DNA of 64,000 nt from Companilactobacillus crustorum JCM 15951 (GCF_001434585.1 NZ_AZDB01000007.1:17642-81641); one strand, 5' to 3'; shown: positions 24,555-34,643, counted from the first letter of the stretch. The notes: generated by a model not told the origin, from the sequence alone. Program-made: numbers and translations.

Positions 24555-26228
24555 TTATTCAAACAAAGGAACCCTAATCTGTGTTTTTACATCAAACATC
24601 CCTTTATCAGAAATCTTCAACACAGGAGATACCAGCAATGAAATAGTTGAGAACGACATAATCTCATTAAAGTTTTTATATCCAAGATCCTGCATGCCTT
24701 TTCTAACTGCTTTTAATTCCAATGCCAGCTTTTCAATGGGTTCTTCACTAATAATTCCGCCTATTGTTAACGGAGCATTGGCGGTTATTTTACCCTCTTT
24801 AGCAATAACGTAGCCACCTTGATCAGCTAATATTTGATGTTGAACTTTTACCATAGAGTCAATATCTGTTCCCATTACCATTAAATTATGATGATCATGA
24901 GCCCAGGTTGATCCAACTGCACCTTTTTGATTCAAAGCATTTTTTACAAAAGCAAAAACCACATTGCCATTCTTTCCATACCTTTCTTGAATCATCAATA
25001 GGGACAATCCAGCTGCCTGCCACTCAACATTGCCATCTTTTACTTGCAATCTGATTTGAACTTTCTTGGTAAAAGTACCTTTAGAATTTATCTCAATCAC
25101 ATTAGCTAACTCTGACTCATGATTACTTTTTATTAATAAATCATCTTTAGTAATTCTTTTAGCATGAACTGATTGTTTTAAATATTCGGGAAATTGAGCT
25201 TGCATAGGTTTCAAATTGTTAACTGAAACACCATTTTTATAAACATCATCGATTTCAAATTTCTGAGGATCATTCAAAAATATTAAATCGGCTACTCTAC
25301 CTGGTGCGATGGCTCCACGGTCATTCAAAGACATTCTTCTAGCTGGAGTATAAGTTGCCATATAGATGGCTTTTTCAACCGGCATGCCCATATCAATCGC
25401 TTCTTTAACAATGACATTCAGATGACCATTAACTAGATCATCAGCCATTACATCGTCGGTTACAAAGGCGGCGTATTCATAAAAATCGTTATCAATAATT
25501 GTTTGCATATTTTCTGGAGACATGGATTTTTTTTGAAATTGGATAAACATCCCATTATTGATTCTTTCGACAATACTGTCAGGCGTTTGATAAGTGTGGT
25601 CAGAAGTAATCCCACTAGCAGCAAACTTAGCTAAATCTAATCCTGAATATTGAGGGCAATGTCCTTCTAAAGGCATCGTAGGACGCATTTCTTTACAAAG
25701 ATCGATAATCTTTCGAATTAGTGAATCTGGTTCTGAAACGATTCCTTTGAAGTTCATTGCCTCACCCAAACAAATAATTCTGGGATCTTGTAACATTTCT
25801 TTCGTTTCAGGAAGTCCAATGATGCCACCAGTTGTTTCCATATCCGGTTTGGTCGAAGGAACCGAGGACGGTAAAGCATAAAAGACATCGATCAAACTTT
25901 TTTGAGCCATAAAATCTTTTAATCCCTTAACTCCAGCAACATTAGAAATTTCATGGGCATCAGCGATAACTGTCGTTGTTCCAAATTTAAGTGCTTCATT
26001 TCCAAAATTTGCTGGATCGGTCATTGAACTCTCAATATGCATGTGTGAATCAATCAATCCCGGAATCAAATATTTATCTTTAGCATCAATAACTTTCTTT
26101 GCCGAAAAATCCAGATTTTTGGCTACCATTAAAATTTTACCCGATTCAATAGCAATATCTTTTTTTTCAAACTTTTGTGAAAAGGTATTAAAAACTTGGC
26201 CATTCTTTATTAACGTATCAACTTGCAT
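24555..26228 (-). CDS. ade: Adenine deaminase
   Basis: A 557-residue metal-dependent amidohydrolase converting adenine to hypoxanthine and ammonia for purine salvage. The metal-site motif is GLIDSHMHIESSMTDP (residues about 58-72), followed by GTTTVIADAHEI. The C-terminal Ade domain shows GSTWAHDHHNLMVMG near 440 and GGIISEEPIEKL. Length and motifs fit the bacterial Ade family well. ATG 26228 has an AAGGGATG site. It is the last gene of a five-gene operon behind four polyamine-type ABC transporter genes (12-base gap to the binding protein), which suggests that the transporter brings in a purine. Confidence 0.93.
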   Translation of the reverse strand: MQVDTLIKNGQVFNTFSQKFEKKDIAIESGKILMVAKNLDFSAKKVIDAKDKYLIPGLIDSHMHIESSMTDPANFGNEALKFGTTTVIADAHEISNVAGVKGLKDFMAQKSLIDVFYALPSSVPSTKPDMETTGGIIGLPETKEMLQDPRIICLGEAMNFKGIVSEPDSLIRKIIDLCKEMRPTMPLEGHCPQYSGLDLAKFAASGITSDHTYQTPDSIVERINNGMFIQFQKKSMSPENMQTIIDNDFYEYAAFVTDDVMADDLVNGHLNVIVKEAIDMGMPVEKAIYMATYTPARRMSLNDRGAIAPGRVADLIFLNDPQKFEIDDVYKNGVSVNNLKPMQAQFPEYLKQSVHAKRITKDDLLIKSNHESELANVIEINSKGTFTKKVQIRLQVKDGNVEWQAAGLSLLMIQERYGKNGNVVFAFVKNALNQKGAVGSTWAHDHHNLMVMGTDIDSMVKVQHQILADQGGYVIAKEGKITANAPLTIGGIISEEPIEKLALELKAVRKGMQDLGYKNFNEIMSFSTISLLVSPVLKISDKGMFDVKTQIRVPLFE

Positions 26229-26240
26229 ATTCTACATCCC

Positions 26241-27308
26241 TTAATTCATAGTCTGATTCCATTTTTTGATCCATGATGGCAATTGTTTATTTACATAATT
26301 AAAATCGATCATCTTAGCACGTTTAGCAACTTTTCCATATGTCATGTATTGTGGATCCTTCAACGTTACTGAGCTGTTGGTAGGCGCATTATTCAATGAA
26401 TTCTTTTCAGCAACCTTAGCTTGTGATGCCTTGCCGATTCGATAATCAATGTACTTATATGCTGCATCTGTATTCTTACTATTTTTGAGAATTGATGCTG
26501 TATCATAATTAGCATAAGTTCCAGATTCGGGTACTACATAGTCCACATCAGGCGCAGCATTTTTTATCATGCCAACAGCAAAGTCGCCAACAACTGCTAC
26601 ATCGATCTCACCAGATTTAAACATATTAGCCAGATCAGATGATTTAGAATAGGTTTTTACCACGTTTGGTTTTAGTGCCTTTAATTGATTAAATGCTTGA
26701 TTTTCATCGACTTTGCCATTATCGACAAAACTAGATGTCACCTGAGTATTTTGATAATGCTCATTTGCAATATAAACCATTGCAGGTCCAAATGTTGTTG
26801 CAATATCAGGAATTGCAATCTTATTAGCTAATTTTTTATCCCAAAGTTGATCCCAAGAAGTGATTTTACCAACTTTTTTAGGGTTATAAATTATCCCAAT
26901 GCTGTTAACTGTGTAAGGAACACTATTGGTTTCCTTAGCTAATTTCTGTTGATCTTTAGATAGATATTTAAAATTCTTTAATTTGCTAAAATCTAATTTT
27001 TTAAAGGTATTCTTGTTATTACCAGCAACAGCATTGTTCTGTGCCAACTCAATTACATCTACTCCTGAATTAGGATTATGAGAAATTTGAGTGAACCTCG
27101 AAGAGCTATCACCAAACTGACTTTTGACTGTCAAATTATTATCTTTACCAAATGGAGTAAAAACATCCCTAGTCATTTGTTTAGTAGCTAGTCCAAAAGT
27201 TGAAACTGTCAATTGCTTGCTGGCCCCTTTATTATTGCTGCATCCAGCTATAACCAACATAGCTAAAAGAGTTGTTACAATTGTGAAAATCTTTGTATTT
27301 TTTTTCAT
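26241..27308 (-). CDS. ABC transporter substrate-binding lipoprotein, PotD-like
   Basis: A 355-residue extracytoplasmic lipoprotein of the PotD/spermidine-putrescine binding family. The signal peptide ends in the lipobox VIAGCSNN (Cys about residue 23). The mature part has the two-lobed family II fold: NSGVDVIELAQ, YTVNSIGIIYNPKKV, SWDQLWDKKLANKIAIPD and FKSGEIDVAVVGDFAVGMI. It sits in the order permease, permease, ATPase, binding protein, deaminase. Members of this family carry polyamines but also other cations and metabolites; linkage to ade and PurBox-like sites upstream argue for a purine-related ligand here, which is inference. Confidence 0.88.
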   Translation of the reverse strand: MKKNTKIFTIVTTLLAMLVIAGCSNNKGASKQLTVSTFGLATKQMTRDVFTPFGKDNNLTVKSQFGDSSSRFTQISHNPNSGVDVIELAQNNAVAGNNKNTFKKLDFSKLKNFKYLSKDQQKLAKETNSVPYTVNSIGIIYNPKKVGKITSWDQLWDKKLANKIAIPDIATTFGPAMVYIANEHYQNTQVTSSFVDNGKVDENQAFNQLKALKPNVVKTYSKSSDLANMFKSGEIDVAVVGDFAVGMIKNAAPDVDYVVPESGTYANYDTASILKNSKNTDAAYKYIDYRIGKASQAKVAEKNSLNNAPTNSSVTLKDPQYMTYGKVAKRAKMIDFNYVNKQLPSWIKKWNQTMN

Positions 27309-27310
27309 AT

Positions 27311-28315
27311 TTAATCCCCGTCTTCTAATTCAATCAATGATTTTTCAGAAAAACTCAAACCAATATCATCATTTATTTCATAATTTTCTTGTTGAGTATC
27401 AACTTTCATTCGACCTAATTCAGTTTCAACAATGTATTGATAATTGTTGCCCAGAAAATTCTTTACTAAAACTTTTCCATTTAAAATATTCTCATTCGAT
27501 CCCAGTTCAATTTTCTCTGGCCTAATAGTTAATTGGCTTCCGGAAATGATATCGTTATAACGCCAGTTATGTTCTTTAGCCCATTGCTTAGGTACAAAAT
27601 TCTCATAGCCAACAAAAGCTGCAACAAACTTTGTCTTGGGATGTCGAAAAATATTTTGTGGCGTATCCAGTTGTTCGATTTTTCCATGATTCATAACCGC
27701 AACTCTATCAGAAATCGCAAAACATTCTTCTTGATCATGAGTTACAAAAATAGTTGTCATTTTCATCTTTTTTTGTAAACGACTGATTTCTTCACGCATT
27801 TCAATTCTTAATTTTGCATCTAAGTTACTTAAAGGCTCATCCAACAGTAGAACATCCGGATTGATTGCCAATGCTCTAGCTAATGAAACTCGTTGTTGTT
27901 GTCCACCCGAAAGTTCATTTGGCATACGATCCTTTAAATCTAATAATCCAGTTGTTTTCAAAATACTTAGAGTTTTTTCAAAAATTTCACTTTTGGATAA
28001 TTTTTTACGTTTCAATCCAAAAGCAACGTTCTGAAAAATAGTCATATGAGGAAATAACGCATAACTTTGGAAAACCATTCCAAAATTTCTTTTATAAACA
28101 GGAACTTTAGAGATATCCCCTCCGGCCACGATAATTGAACCTTCCTGCATAGGCAATAACCCAGATATTAATCTCAACATTGTTGTCTTACCACAACCAC
28201 TTGGCCCTAGGATGGATAACAGTTCCCCATCGTGAATATCCAACGACAAATCTTTCAAAATTTGCTTATTTTTTTGATACGAATGCGATAAATTATTAAT
28301 TTTAATTTGTGCCAC
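27311..28315 (-). CDS. ABC transporter ATP-binding protein, PotA-like
   Basis: A 334-residue ATPase that energises the importer from the cytoplasmic side. Walker A GPSGCGKTT is at residues about 37-45, the signature LSGGQQQRVSLARAL around 135, and Walker B VLLLDEPLSNLD around 157, followed by the switch His in VTHDQEE. After residue 240 there is a TOBE-like regulatory domain as in PotA/CysA. It starts at GTG 28315 behind AGGAGA and ends 2 bases before the binding-protein start, so translation is tightly linked. Confidence 0.92.
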   Translation of the reverse strand: MAQIKINNLSHSYQKNKQILKDLSLDIHDGELLSILGPSGCGKTTMLRLISGLLPMQEGSIIVAGGDISKVPVYKRNFGMVFQSYALFPHMTIFQNVAFGLKRKKLSKSEIFEKTLSILKTTGLLDLKDRMPNELSGGQQQRVSLARALAINPDVLLLDEPLSNLDAKLRIEMREEISRLQKKMKMTTIFVTHDQEECFAISDRVAVMNHGKIEQLDTPQNIFRHPKTKFVAAFVGYENFVPKQWAKEHNWRYNDIISGSQLTIRPEKIELGSNENILNGKVLVKNFLGNNYQYIVETELGRMKVDTQQENYEINDDIGLSFSEKSLIELEDGD

Positions 28316-28324
28316 GATAATCTC

Positions 28325-29107
28325 CTAGACTAGTTTATTTAATCCCAAATACTTCTCAGCAATCATCATCAAAGCAGCAGTAATTATCATTAAAATTACT
28401 GAAACCGCTGAAACTGTCGGATCATAATTATTTTCTAGATAATTTAAAATCGAAGTTGGTAGCATATTCAAAGACGGTCCATTCATAAATAACGTAATTG
28501 GAATATTATTGAACGAATTGATAAACGATAAAATGAACGCAGCCATAATGCTTTGTTTGATATTAGGAATAACAATTTTGAAAAAAGTTATGACTTTGTT
28601 ATAGCCAACCATCCACGCTGCCTCTTCAATGCTTTTATCCAAATCCAGCATTCCTGCCGTCAATAAACGAATCACATATGGCAAGCACAAGAGAAAATGT
28701 CCAATTAATAAACTTATGAATAAAGGTAATCCAAAACTAATAACTAGAGTTTGATAAAGGGCAAAACCAATTACAATTTCTGGAATCAATGCAGGACTCA
28801 AAAAGATGTTTTGAAACCAGTTTCTTCGATGAATCTGAAATCTAGTTAAAGCATAAACCGCTGGTATTCCAACCAATAGAGCCAAACAAGAAGCGATTAT
28901 GGCTACGATAAAACTCATTTTCATTCCATCAACAAAATCTGGCTGTTGAAAAAGATTGTGATACCATTCGAATGTAAATCCCTTAATAGGAAAAGAAATT
29001 GTTGCTTCTGTTCCAAACGATGTCACCACAACCATTGCTAACGGTAGTATCAATAACAATAGAACGATGAATCCTACTATGGATGAGAATCTAATTTTTG
29101 ATTTCAT
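28325..29107 (-). CDS. ABC transporter permease, PotC-like
   Basis: A 260-residue inner-membrane permease with six transmembrane helices. The EAA cytoplasmic loop reads EEAAWMVGYNKVITFFKIVIPNIK (about residues 170-195), the contact with the ATPase. The open frame extends to 29125, but ATG 29107 has a GGAGA site and begins a basic-then-hydrophobic N-terminus typical of PotC. This start overlaps the end of the preceding permease gene by 17 bases, showing translational coupling. Confidence 0.9.
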   Translation of the reverse strand: MKSKIRFSSIVGFIVLLLLILPLAMVVVTSFGTEATISFPIKGFTFEWYHNLFQQPDFVDGMKMSFIVAIIASCLALLVGIPAVYALTRFQIHRRNWFQNIFLSPALIPEIVIGFALYQTLVISFGLPLFISLLIGHFLLCLPYVIRLLTAGMLDLDKSIEEAAWMVGYNKVITFFKIVIPNIKQSIMAAFILSFINSFNNIPITLFMNGPSLNMLPTSILNYLENNYDPTVSAVSVILMIITAALMMIAEKYLGLNKLV

Positions 29108-29927
29108 GACTATTTCTCCGATCAATAACCTTTGAAACCCAGTTCAACGCAATCATCGTTATAAAAGCTATAACGGTAAGAACAATTGCAATTACACTGG
29201 CACTGGTCCAATCACCTAATGTAATAGATTGTTGCTGTAGCAAAGTTGCCAATACCATATTTTTGTTTCCACCTAAAAGTTGTGGTGTTGTATATGCAGT
29301 TAAAGCACCGACAAATACTAAAATTGAACCTGTAAAAATCCCAACTGAAATTTGCGGAATAATTATTTTGAAAAAGACAACTATAGGACGTGATCCTAAA
29401 ACTTCAGCTGCTTCTTCTATCTCGCTATTTAACTGTGTATAGGAACTAACCAATGAAGTTATCATGATTGGCAAAAACAAGTAAACTGCACCAATGATGA
29501 TTGCTAGGTTGGTATATAACAAGGTTAGCGGAGAGCTAATAATATGCATTTTCATCAAAAAGTTATTGATTACTCCGTTCTTTCCCAAAATCATAATCCA
29601 AGCAAAATTTCTAACAACAGCATTGGTTAAAATTGGAAATAAAACAATAATGCTTATAATCTTACGCCATCGACCGCTTAACCTAGATATCCAATAAGCA
29701 GTTGGCAAACCTAACCCTAAAGTTACTAAAGTAGTCATTACAGCAATGAATAATGTTCGGAAAATGATTTGGACATTATTTTCACTTGAAAAAAATGATT
29801 GGTAATTACTAAAAATTGTTTGTCCCCCAGTGAATGTTGGAATAAACATTCGAATGACAGGATATATCAACAAAATAAATATCAATAATAATCCTGGCAA
29901 TAGAAACAAAACTGCACGTTTTTTCAA
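29091..29927 (-). CDS. ABC transporter permease, PotB-like
   Basis: A 278-residue permease and the first gene of the operon. It has six transmembrane helices and an EAA loop, EEAAEVLGSRPIVVFFKIIIPQIS, near residue 175. Translation starts at TTG 29927 behind AAAGGTTGAG; no better ATG is in frame nearby. With the PotC-like partner it forms the membrane channel. The upstream region holds an inverted PurBox-like pair. Confidence 0.9.
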   Translation of the reverse strand: MKKRAVLFLLPGLLLIFILLIYPVIRMFIPTFTGGQTIFSNYQSFFSSENNVQIIFRTLFIAVMTTLVTLGLGLPTAYWISRLSGRWRKIISIIVLFPILTNAVVRNFAWIMILGKNGVINNFLMKMHIISSPLTLLYTNLAIIIGAVYLFLPIMITSLVSSYTQLNSEIEEAAEVLGSRPIVVFFKIIIPQISVGIFTGSILVFVGALTAYTTPQLLGGNKNMVLATLLQQQSITLGDWTSASVIAIVLTVIAFITMIALNWVSKVIDRRNSHEIKN

Positions 29928-29974
29928 AGATGCTCAACCTTTCTAAATCAATTAATAATCATAAGTTACCATCT

Positions 29975-30018
29975 AATTACGAATAATGTCAACATTATTT
30001 TTATAATAGTTCGTAAGT
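29975..30018. promoter_or_regulatory. Inverted pair of PurBox-like sequences upstream of the transporter-ade operon
   Basis: The PurR operator consensus is AWWWCCGAACWWT. AATTACGAATAAT (29975-29987) matches 11 of 13 positions. The reverse complement of ATAGTTCGTAAGT (30006-30018) also matches 11 of 13. They face each other across an 18-base gap, similar to the paired PurBoxes of Bacillus. A further perfect dyad, AATAATGT-CA-ACATTATT (29982-29999), overlaps them. They lie 48-91 bases upstream of the first gene. In lactic acid bacteria PurR can act as activator or repressor. Confidence 0.5.
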
Positions 30019-30167
30019 TACAAATATTTTATAAATTTTTGTATAATTATTTCTTTATTGTTTCTAATTTGTAGCTTTAAAACTTTTTATTTGCTAAGTT
30101 CTTGGTCACAATCATCTGATTTTGATTCTTAATCAAACTCTACAAAATATATTTATTTTAAAAAGAT

Positions 30168-30208
30168 CGTTATAACGGATATTTAATTTCATTTATAAAG
30201 TGATAAAT
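30168..30208. repeat. Copy 2 of the 40-bp intergenic repeat
   Basis: CGTTATAACGG, then TTTAATTT and TTTATAAAGTGATAAA, matching 24450-24490 in about 32 of 40 positions. It lies upstream of a minus-strand gene start in the same relative order as copy 1. Confidence 0.4.
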
Positions 30209-30222
30209 AAAACTAAATTCAT

Positions 30223-30267
30223 TAAAAAAGACCGTAAATTCATCATGTTACTGAATTTACGGTCTTA
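30223..30267 (-). terminator. Terminator of the mnmE-mnmG operon
   Basis: aagaccgtaaattca and tgaatttacggtctt form a 15-bp stem; the T6 run on the minus strand lies after it. Confidence 0.9.
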
Positions 30268-30313
30268 CGCCAAATATACTTATTTTTTATACATAACGGT
30301 ACATACTTAAAAA

Positions 30314-32221
30314 CTAATTTTCAGCAGGTACCTTAGCAATTTTTCCTTGTTCAATATAAACACTCAAAATTCCAATATCAGCTGGATTTACTCCACTGAT
30401 TCTACTTGCTTGCGCAATAGTTTGTGGATTGATTTTACTTAGCTTTTGAACAGCTTCAGTAGCTAAACTATCGATCTTAGTATAATCAATGCGATCAGGA
30501 ATCTTCTTCGATTCCATCTTCTTAAGACGTTCGATTCGCATCTTTTCTTTCTTGATATAGCCATCATACTTAGTAGCTATTTCAACTTGCTCTGCCACAC
30601 GACGATCAACTGGATAGTCTGCAGCACCAACCATTTCAATAATATCGCTGTAATGAACTTCCGGTCTTCTCAAGAAATGATCAGCTAAAACACCATCTTT
30701 TAATGGCTTTAAATTATGGGCTTTTAAGAAAGGCAAAGCTTGCTTAGGAGTAATCATTTTGTGAGAGATACGGTCTAATTCTTCTTTAATTGTAGCCCAC
30801 TTCTCTTTGAATGCGTTATAACGGTCATCGCTAATTAAGCCTAACTTATAACCATAATCAGTTAAACGAAGATCAGCATTATCATGACGCAAAATCAAAC
30901 GATATTCAGCACGACTCGTTAACAAACGATATGGTTCATTTGTTCCCTTAGTTACAAGATCATCAATCAAAACACCAATATATGCTTCATCACGACGAAG
31001 AATAAATGGATCTTTCCCTTGGGCACGCAAAGCAGCATTGATACCAGCCATAATTCCTTGTCCAGCAGCTTCTTCATATCCGGAAGTACCGTTCATTTGA
31101 CCAGCTGTAAAGAGATTTTTAACAATCTTTGTCTCAAGATTTAATTTCAATTGCCATGGTTCGATAACGTCGTATTCAATTGCATAACCTGGACGCATTA
31201 GTTTAGCATTTTGCAATCCTGCAACTGAATGTAACATTTTCAATTGAATTTCTTCTGGCATAGAAGTTGAAAAATCGCCAACATAATATTCTTGAGTATC
31301 CTTACCTTCTGGCTCAAGGAAAATTTGATGTCTTGGCTTATCAGCAAAACGAACAACTTTATCTTCAATAGATGGACAATATCTTGGACCGACACCCTTA
31401 ATAACACCAGAAAACATTGGAGCACGATTTAGGTTATCACGAATGATCTTGTGTGTATCAGCATTAGTATAAGTCATCCAACAAGAAATTTGATGTTGAA
31501 GATAATTTGAATCTGGCGTTTCGAATGAGAAGTGATTTGGTTCCTTATCGCCAGGTTGTTCGATTGTTTGATCAAAATCAATCGTATTTTTGTTAACTCG
31601 TGGAGGTGTACCAGTTTTAAAGCGAGTAAGCTTAAAGCCACGTTTTTCAAGATCCTCTGATAGCTTAATTGAAGGAATACTGTTATTAGGACCAGATGAG
31701 TACATCAATTCTCCAATAATAATCTTGCCTCGTGAAGAGGTACCAGCAGTCAAAACAACTGACTTAGCATGATATCTTGCTCCAGTTGCTGTAACGATAC
31801 CTTGGCAAACACCATCTTCAACGATTAACTTTTCAGCAATTCCTTGACGCAAAGTTAGATTAGGTTCATTTTCCAAAACATCTTTCATAACGCGATGATA
31901 CATATTTTTATCAGCTTGAGCACGCAAAGCACGAACCGCTGGACCTTTACCAGTATTCAACATTCTCATTTGAATATAGGTCTTATCGATATTTCGACCC
32001 ATTTCTCCACCTAAAGCATCGATTTCGCGGACAACGATTCCTTTAGCGGGACCACCAACAGATGGATTACATGGCATAAAAGCAACCATATCCAAATTAA
32101 TAGTTATTAATAAAGTCTTTTCACCCATTCGGGCAGCCGCTAATGCCGCTTCTGAGCCAGCATGGCCGGCTCCGACAACAATAACGTCATAAGTTTCTGA
32201 ATCAAATTCCTTAATTTCCAT
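30314..32221 (-). CDS. mnmG: tRNA uridine-5-carboxymethylaminomethyl modification enzyme MnmG
   Basis: A 635-residue FAD protein (GidA) that works with MnmE to modify uridine-34 of tRNAs for two-codon sets. The FAD motif [19 protein letters not shown] is at residues about 15-33. The conserved [11 protein letters not shown] stretch near 52-62 holds the catalytic Cys; SCWMTYTN and [14 protein letters not shown] ([14 protein letters not shown], about 280) are typical. The C-terminal helical domain ends with [14 protein letters not shown]. It follows mnmE by 16 bases in the usual order near the origin and is well conserved in length. Confidence 0.97.
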   Translation of the reverse strand: MEIKEFDSETYDVIVVGAGHAGSEAALAAARMGEKTLLITINLDMVAFMPCNPSVGGPAKGIVVREIDALGGEMGRNIDKTYIQMRMLNTGKGPAVRALRAQADKNMYHRVMKDVLENEPNLTLRQGIAEKLIVEDGVCQGIVTATGARYHAKSVVLTAGTSSRGKIIIGELMYSSGPNNSIPSIKLSEDLEKRGFKLTRFKTGTPPRVNKNTIDFDQTIEQPGDKEPNHFSFETPDSNYLQHQISCWMTYTNADTHKIIRDNLNRAPMFSGVIKGVGPRYCPSIEDKVVRFADKPRHQIFLEPEGKDTQEYYVGDFSTSMPEEIQLKMLHSVAGLQNAKLMRPGYAIEYDVIEPWQLKLNLETKIVKNLFTAGQMNGTSGYEEAAGQGIMAGINAALRAQGKDPFILRRDEAYIGVLIDDLVTKGTNEPYRLLTSRAEYRLILRHDNADLRLTDYGYKLGLISDDRYNAFKEKWATIKEELDRISHKMITPKQALPFLKAHNLKPLKDGVLADHFLRRPEVHYSDIIEMVGAADYPVDRRVAEQVEIATKYDGYIKKEKMRIERLKKMESKKIPDRIDYTKIDSLATEAVQKLSKINPQTIAQASRISGVNPADIGILSVYIEQGKIAKVPAEN

Positions 32222-32237
32222 CTTTTCACCTATTTAT

Positions 32238-33626
32238 TTATTTTCCTAAACAGAATTGTGAGAATAATTGCGTGATCAATTCATCTTGATAACTTTCACC
32301 CGTAATTTCTCCTAAAGTGTCCCAGCAGGCCGTCATATCGATTTGAACAAGGTCGATAGGCATTCCTGCTTCAATTCCTGAAATGACATCATTTAAGCTA
32401 TTTTTAGCTTTACGAAGCAATCCTGCTTGGCGAGCACTCGTGATAATGACATTGTTACTGTTATCTTCAATTCCTGAATTGAAAATTTTGCTAATTGTTT
32501 GCTTAATGGTTTCAATTCCATCATTCTTAATGGCTGAAGTTTGTAAAATTATATCATCAGCCTTCAATTGAACAACCGCATTAGGCGTTATAACGGGCAT
32601 CAAGTCATTTTTATTAAAAATAACTATTCGTTTCTTGTCCGCAGTAGCATCTAATAATTCCAAATCGTCATCTTCTAATTCACGACTAGAATCAAGTACC
32701 AGAATAACTAAATCAGCCCCCTGCAAAGCCTTCTTAGAACGTTCGACACCAATTTTTTCAACTTTATCGTCAGTATCACGAATACCAGCAGTATCGATCA
32801 ATTTCAATGGCACTCCATCAATATTGATATATTGCTCAACAACATCACGGGTAGTTCCTGCAACATCTGTCACGATCGCCTTATCTTCATCCAAGAGACG
32901 ATTCAACAAACTTGATTTACCAACGTTAGGTTTTCCAACAATTGCTGTAGCCAATCCATGTTGAAGAATTTCACCACTATCAGCAGTCTTTAACAGACTA
33001 TCAATACTGGTACTAACAGTTTTTGCCTTCTCCAACAACATTTTAGTGGTCATTTGATCAGTATCATATTCAGGATAATCAATATTAACCTCAACTTGAG
33101 CCAACGAATCCAAAATTTCTTGACGCAAATTAGAAATCAAATGGTGCAAATTCCCATCTAATTGATTAACTGCAACTTGCATAGCCTTATCAGTCTTAGC
33201 TCGAATCAAATCCATAACAGATTCAGCCTGAGTTAAGTCAATTCGACCATTCAAAAAAGCTCTCTTCGTAAATTCGCCCGGTTCGGCCATTCGAGCACCA
33301 TAACCTAGCAATAATTGCAGAACCTTATTGGTTGCAACTATACCCCCATGGGTATTTATTTCAACTACATCTTCTCGTGTAAAAGTCTTTGGTGCACGCA
33401 TAACCGAAACCATTACCTCATCAATCAATGATCCATCTGCTGGATCTATAATATGACCGTAGTTAATTGTGTGACTAGCAACTTTTGCTAAATCTCGTCC
33501 TTTAAAAATCCTCTTAGCGACTTCAACAGCTTGATCTCCAGACAAACGAACAATAGAGATAGCACCTTCCCCAGGAGGCGTTGAAATGGCTGCAATCGTA
33601 TCGTATTCAGTTACTGAACCTGCCAT
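32238..33626 (-). CDS. mnmE: tRNA modification GTPase MnmE
   Basis: A 462-residue GTPase (TrmE), the partner of MnmG in 5-carboxymethylaminomethyl-uridine synthesis. The N-terminal formyl-THF-binding domain starts [22 protein letters not shown]. The G domain is inserted in the helical domain: [12 protein letters not shown] (G1, about 228), [16 protein letters not shown] (G3) and NKND (G4). The C-terminus ends FCLGK, the family's required C(I/L)GK motif. An AAGGGAG site precedes ATG 33626. A terminator separates it from yidC. Confidence 0.97.
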   Translation of the reverse strand: MAGSVTEYDTIAAISTPPGEGAISIVRLSGDQAVEVAKRIFKGRDLAKVASHTINYGHIIDPADGSLIDEVMVSVMRAPKTFTREDVVEINTHGGIVATNKVLQLLLGYGARMAEPGEFTKRAFLNGRIDLTQAESVMDLIRAKTDKAMQVAVNQLDGNLHHLISNLRQEILDSLAQVEVNIDYPEYDTDQMTTKMLLEKAKTVSTSIDSLLKTADSGEILQHGLATAIVGKPNVGKSSLLNRLLDEDKAIVTDVAGTTRDVVEQYINIDGVPLKLIDTAGIRDTDDKVEKIGVERSKKALQGADLVILVLDSSRELEDDDLELLDATADKKRIVIFNKNDLMPVITPNAVVQLKADDIILQTSAIKNDGIETIKQTISKIFNSGIEDNSNNVIITSARQAGLLRKAKNSLNDVISGIEAGMPIDLVQIDMTACWDTLGEITGESYQDELITQLFSQFCLGK

Positions 33627-33656
33627 AATAAAACTCCCTTCTCAAATTTTGAGCAT

Positions 33657-33700
33657 AAAAAAAGTGCATAATCCGCCAATTTTTGACGGAAAAGCACCTT
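33657..33700 (-). terminator. Terminator of the rpmH-rnpA-yidC operon
   Basis: On the minus strand GGTGC and GCACT form the outer stem and TCCGTCA with TGGCGGA the inner one, followed by T7. Placement after yidC shows that this operon ends before mnmE. Confidence 0.8.
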
Positions 33701-33770
33701 GACTACTTTTCTATATAAATTATATGAACAATTTCTAAAACATCTTAACTAGATTTTTAGCGATTGTCAA

Positions 33771-34613
33771 TTATTTACGATTTTTATAAACTCGTTTCTT
33801 AGCTTTTCTAAGACGACGTTCTTTTTCTTTCTCAGCCTCTTCAGCTTCACGTCTTTCACGACGATATTTGAATGGGTTTTGGAAAGCCAATGTCTGAAGA
33901 ACTTGGAACGCATTAGTTACTACCCAGTAAATTGTAATAGCTGATGGGAACGTTAAAGCTGGCACGAAGATAAAGATTGGCATAACCCACGTCATGATCT
34001 TTGTCGTCGAATTTTGCGTTGGCTGTGAGTAACTTGAGATGTAAGTACTCAAGAAAGTAAATACAGCCGCTAAAATAGCCATAATGTAATATGGATCAGC
34101 CTTACCAAGTTGCATCCACAAGAAACTACCATTACGCAATTGTGTAGTCTTATAAATAGCTTGATATAAGGCAAACATAACTGGTAATTGAATTACCAAT
34201 GGCAAACATCCAGCAACTGGATTAACGCCGGCTTCACTATATAATTTTTGTGTCTCTTCACGTAATTTTTGTTGAGTATCAACATCTTTAGCTGAATATT
34301 TCTTTTGAAGTTCCTGCATTTGAGGTTGGATCTTCATCTGCTTATTCATACTTCTAATTTGGAACCAGTTAAGCGGCAATAGAATAACTCTCACGATAAT
34401 TGTGAAAATCACAATAGCCCAGCCATAACTATTACCAACTAATGAAGCTAACCAAAGAATAAATTTTGAGAAGCTGTACAAAATATAGTGATCCCAAAAT
34501 CCAGTACTATTACTTGTAATTGGCTCGTTTAGGTTTGAACATCCAGCTAAAACCAAGACAACACTAAGTAACAGAGCGATACCTATGTATTTCTTTAAGC
34601 TTTTCTTATTCAC
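33771..34613 (-). CDS. yidC: Membrane protein insertase YidC (SpoIIIJ/OxaA type)
   Basis: A 280-residue lipoprotein that inserts and folds membrane proteins with or without SecYEG. The signal peptide has the lipobox VLAGCSN (Cys about residue 25). Five transmembrane segments follow; WAIVIFTIIVRVILLPLNW near residue 65 contains the conserved Arg of the hydrophilic groove. AGVNPVAGCLPLVIQLPVMFALY is the family core. The C-terminal tail is very basic, with RRERREAEEAEKEKERR, as expected for ribosome contact. It starts at GTG 34613 behind AGGTG, 30 bases after rnpA. A jag/khpB gene, often next in Firmicutes, is absent. Confidence 0.96.
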   Translation of the reverse strand: MNKKSLKKYIGIALLLSVVLVLAGCSNLNEPITSNSTGFWDHYILYSFSKFILWLASLVGNSYGWAIVIFTIIVRVILLPLNWFQIRSMNKQMKIQPQMQELQKKYSAKDVDTQQKLREETQKLYSEAGVNPVAGCLPLVIQLPVMFALYQAIYKTTQLRNGSFLWMQLGKADPYYIMAILAAVFTFLSTYISSYSQPTQNSTTKIMTWVMPIFIFVPALTFPSAITIYWVVTNAFQVLQTLAFQNPFKYRRERREAEEAEKEKERRLRKAKKRVYKNRK

Positions 34614-34643
34614 TTTTGCACCTATTAATTATATTTTTTTACT

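Larger units (their letters stand above)
29928..30313. other. Gene-free region between the transporter operon and mnmG
   Basis: This 386-base, very AT-rich stretch holds the PurBox-like pair (29975-30018), copy 2 of the 40-bp repeat (30168-30208) and the mnmG terminator (30223-30267). I see no coding frame and no RNA gene in 30019-30167. Confidence 0.7.
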
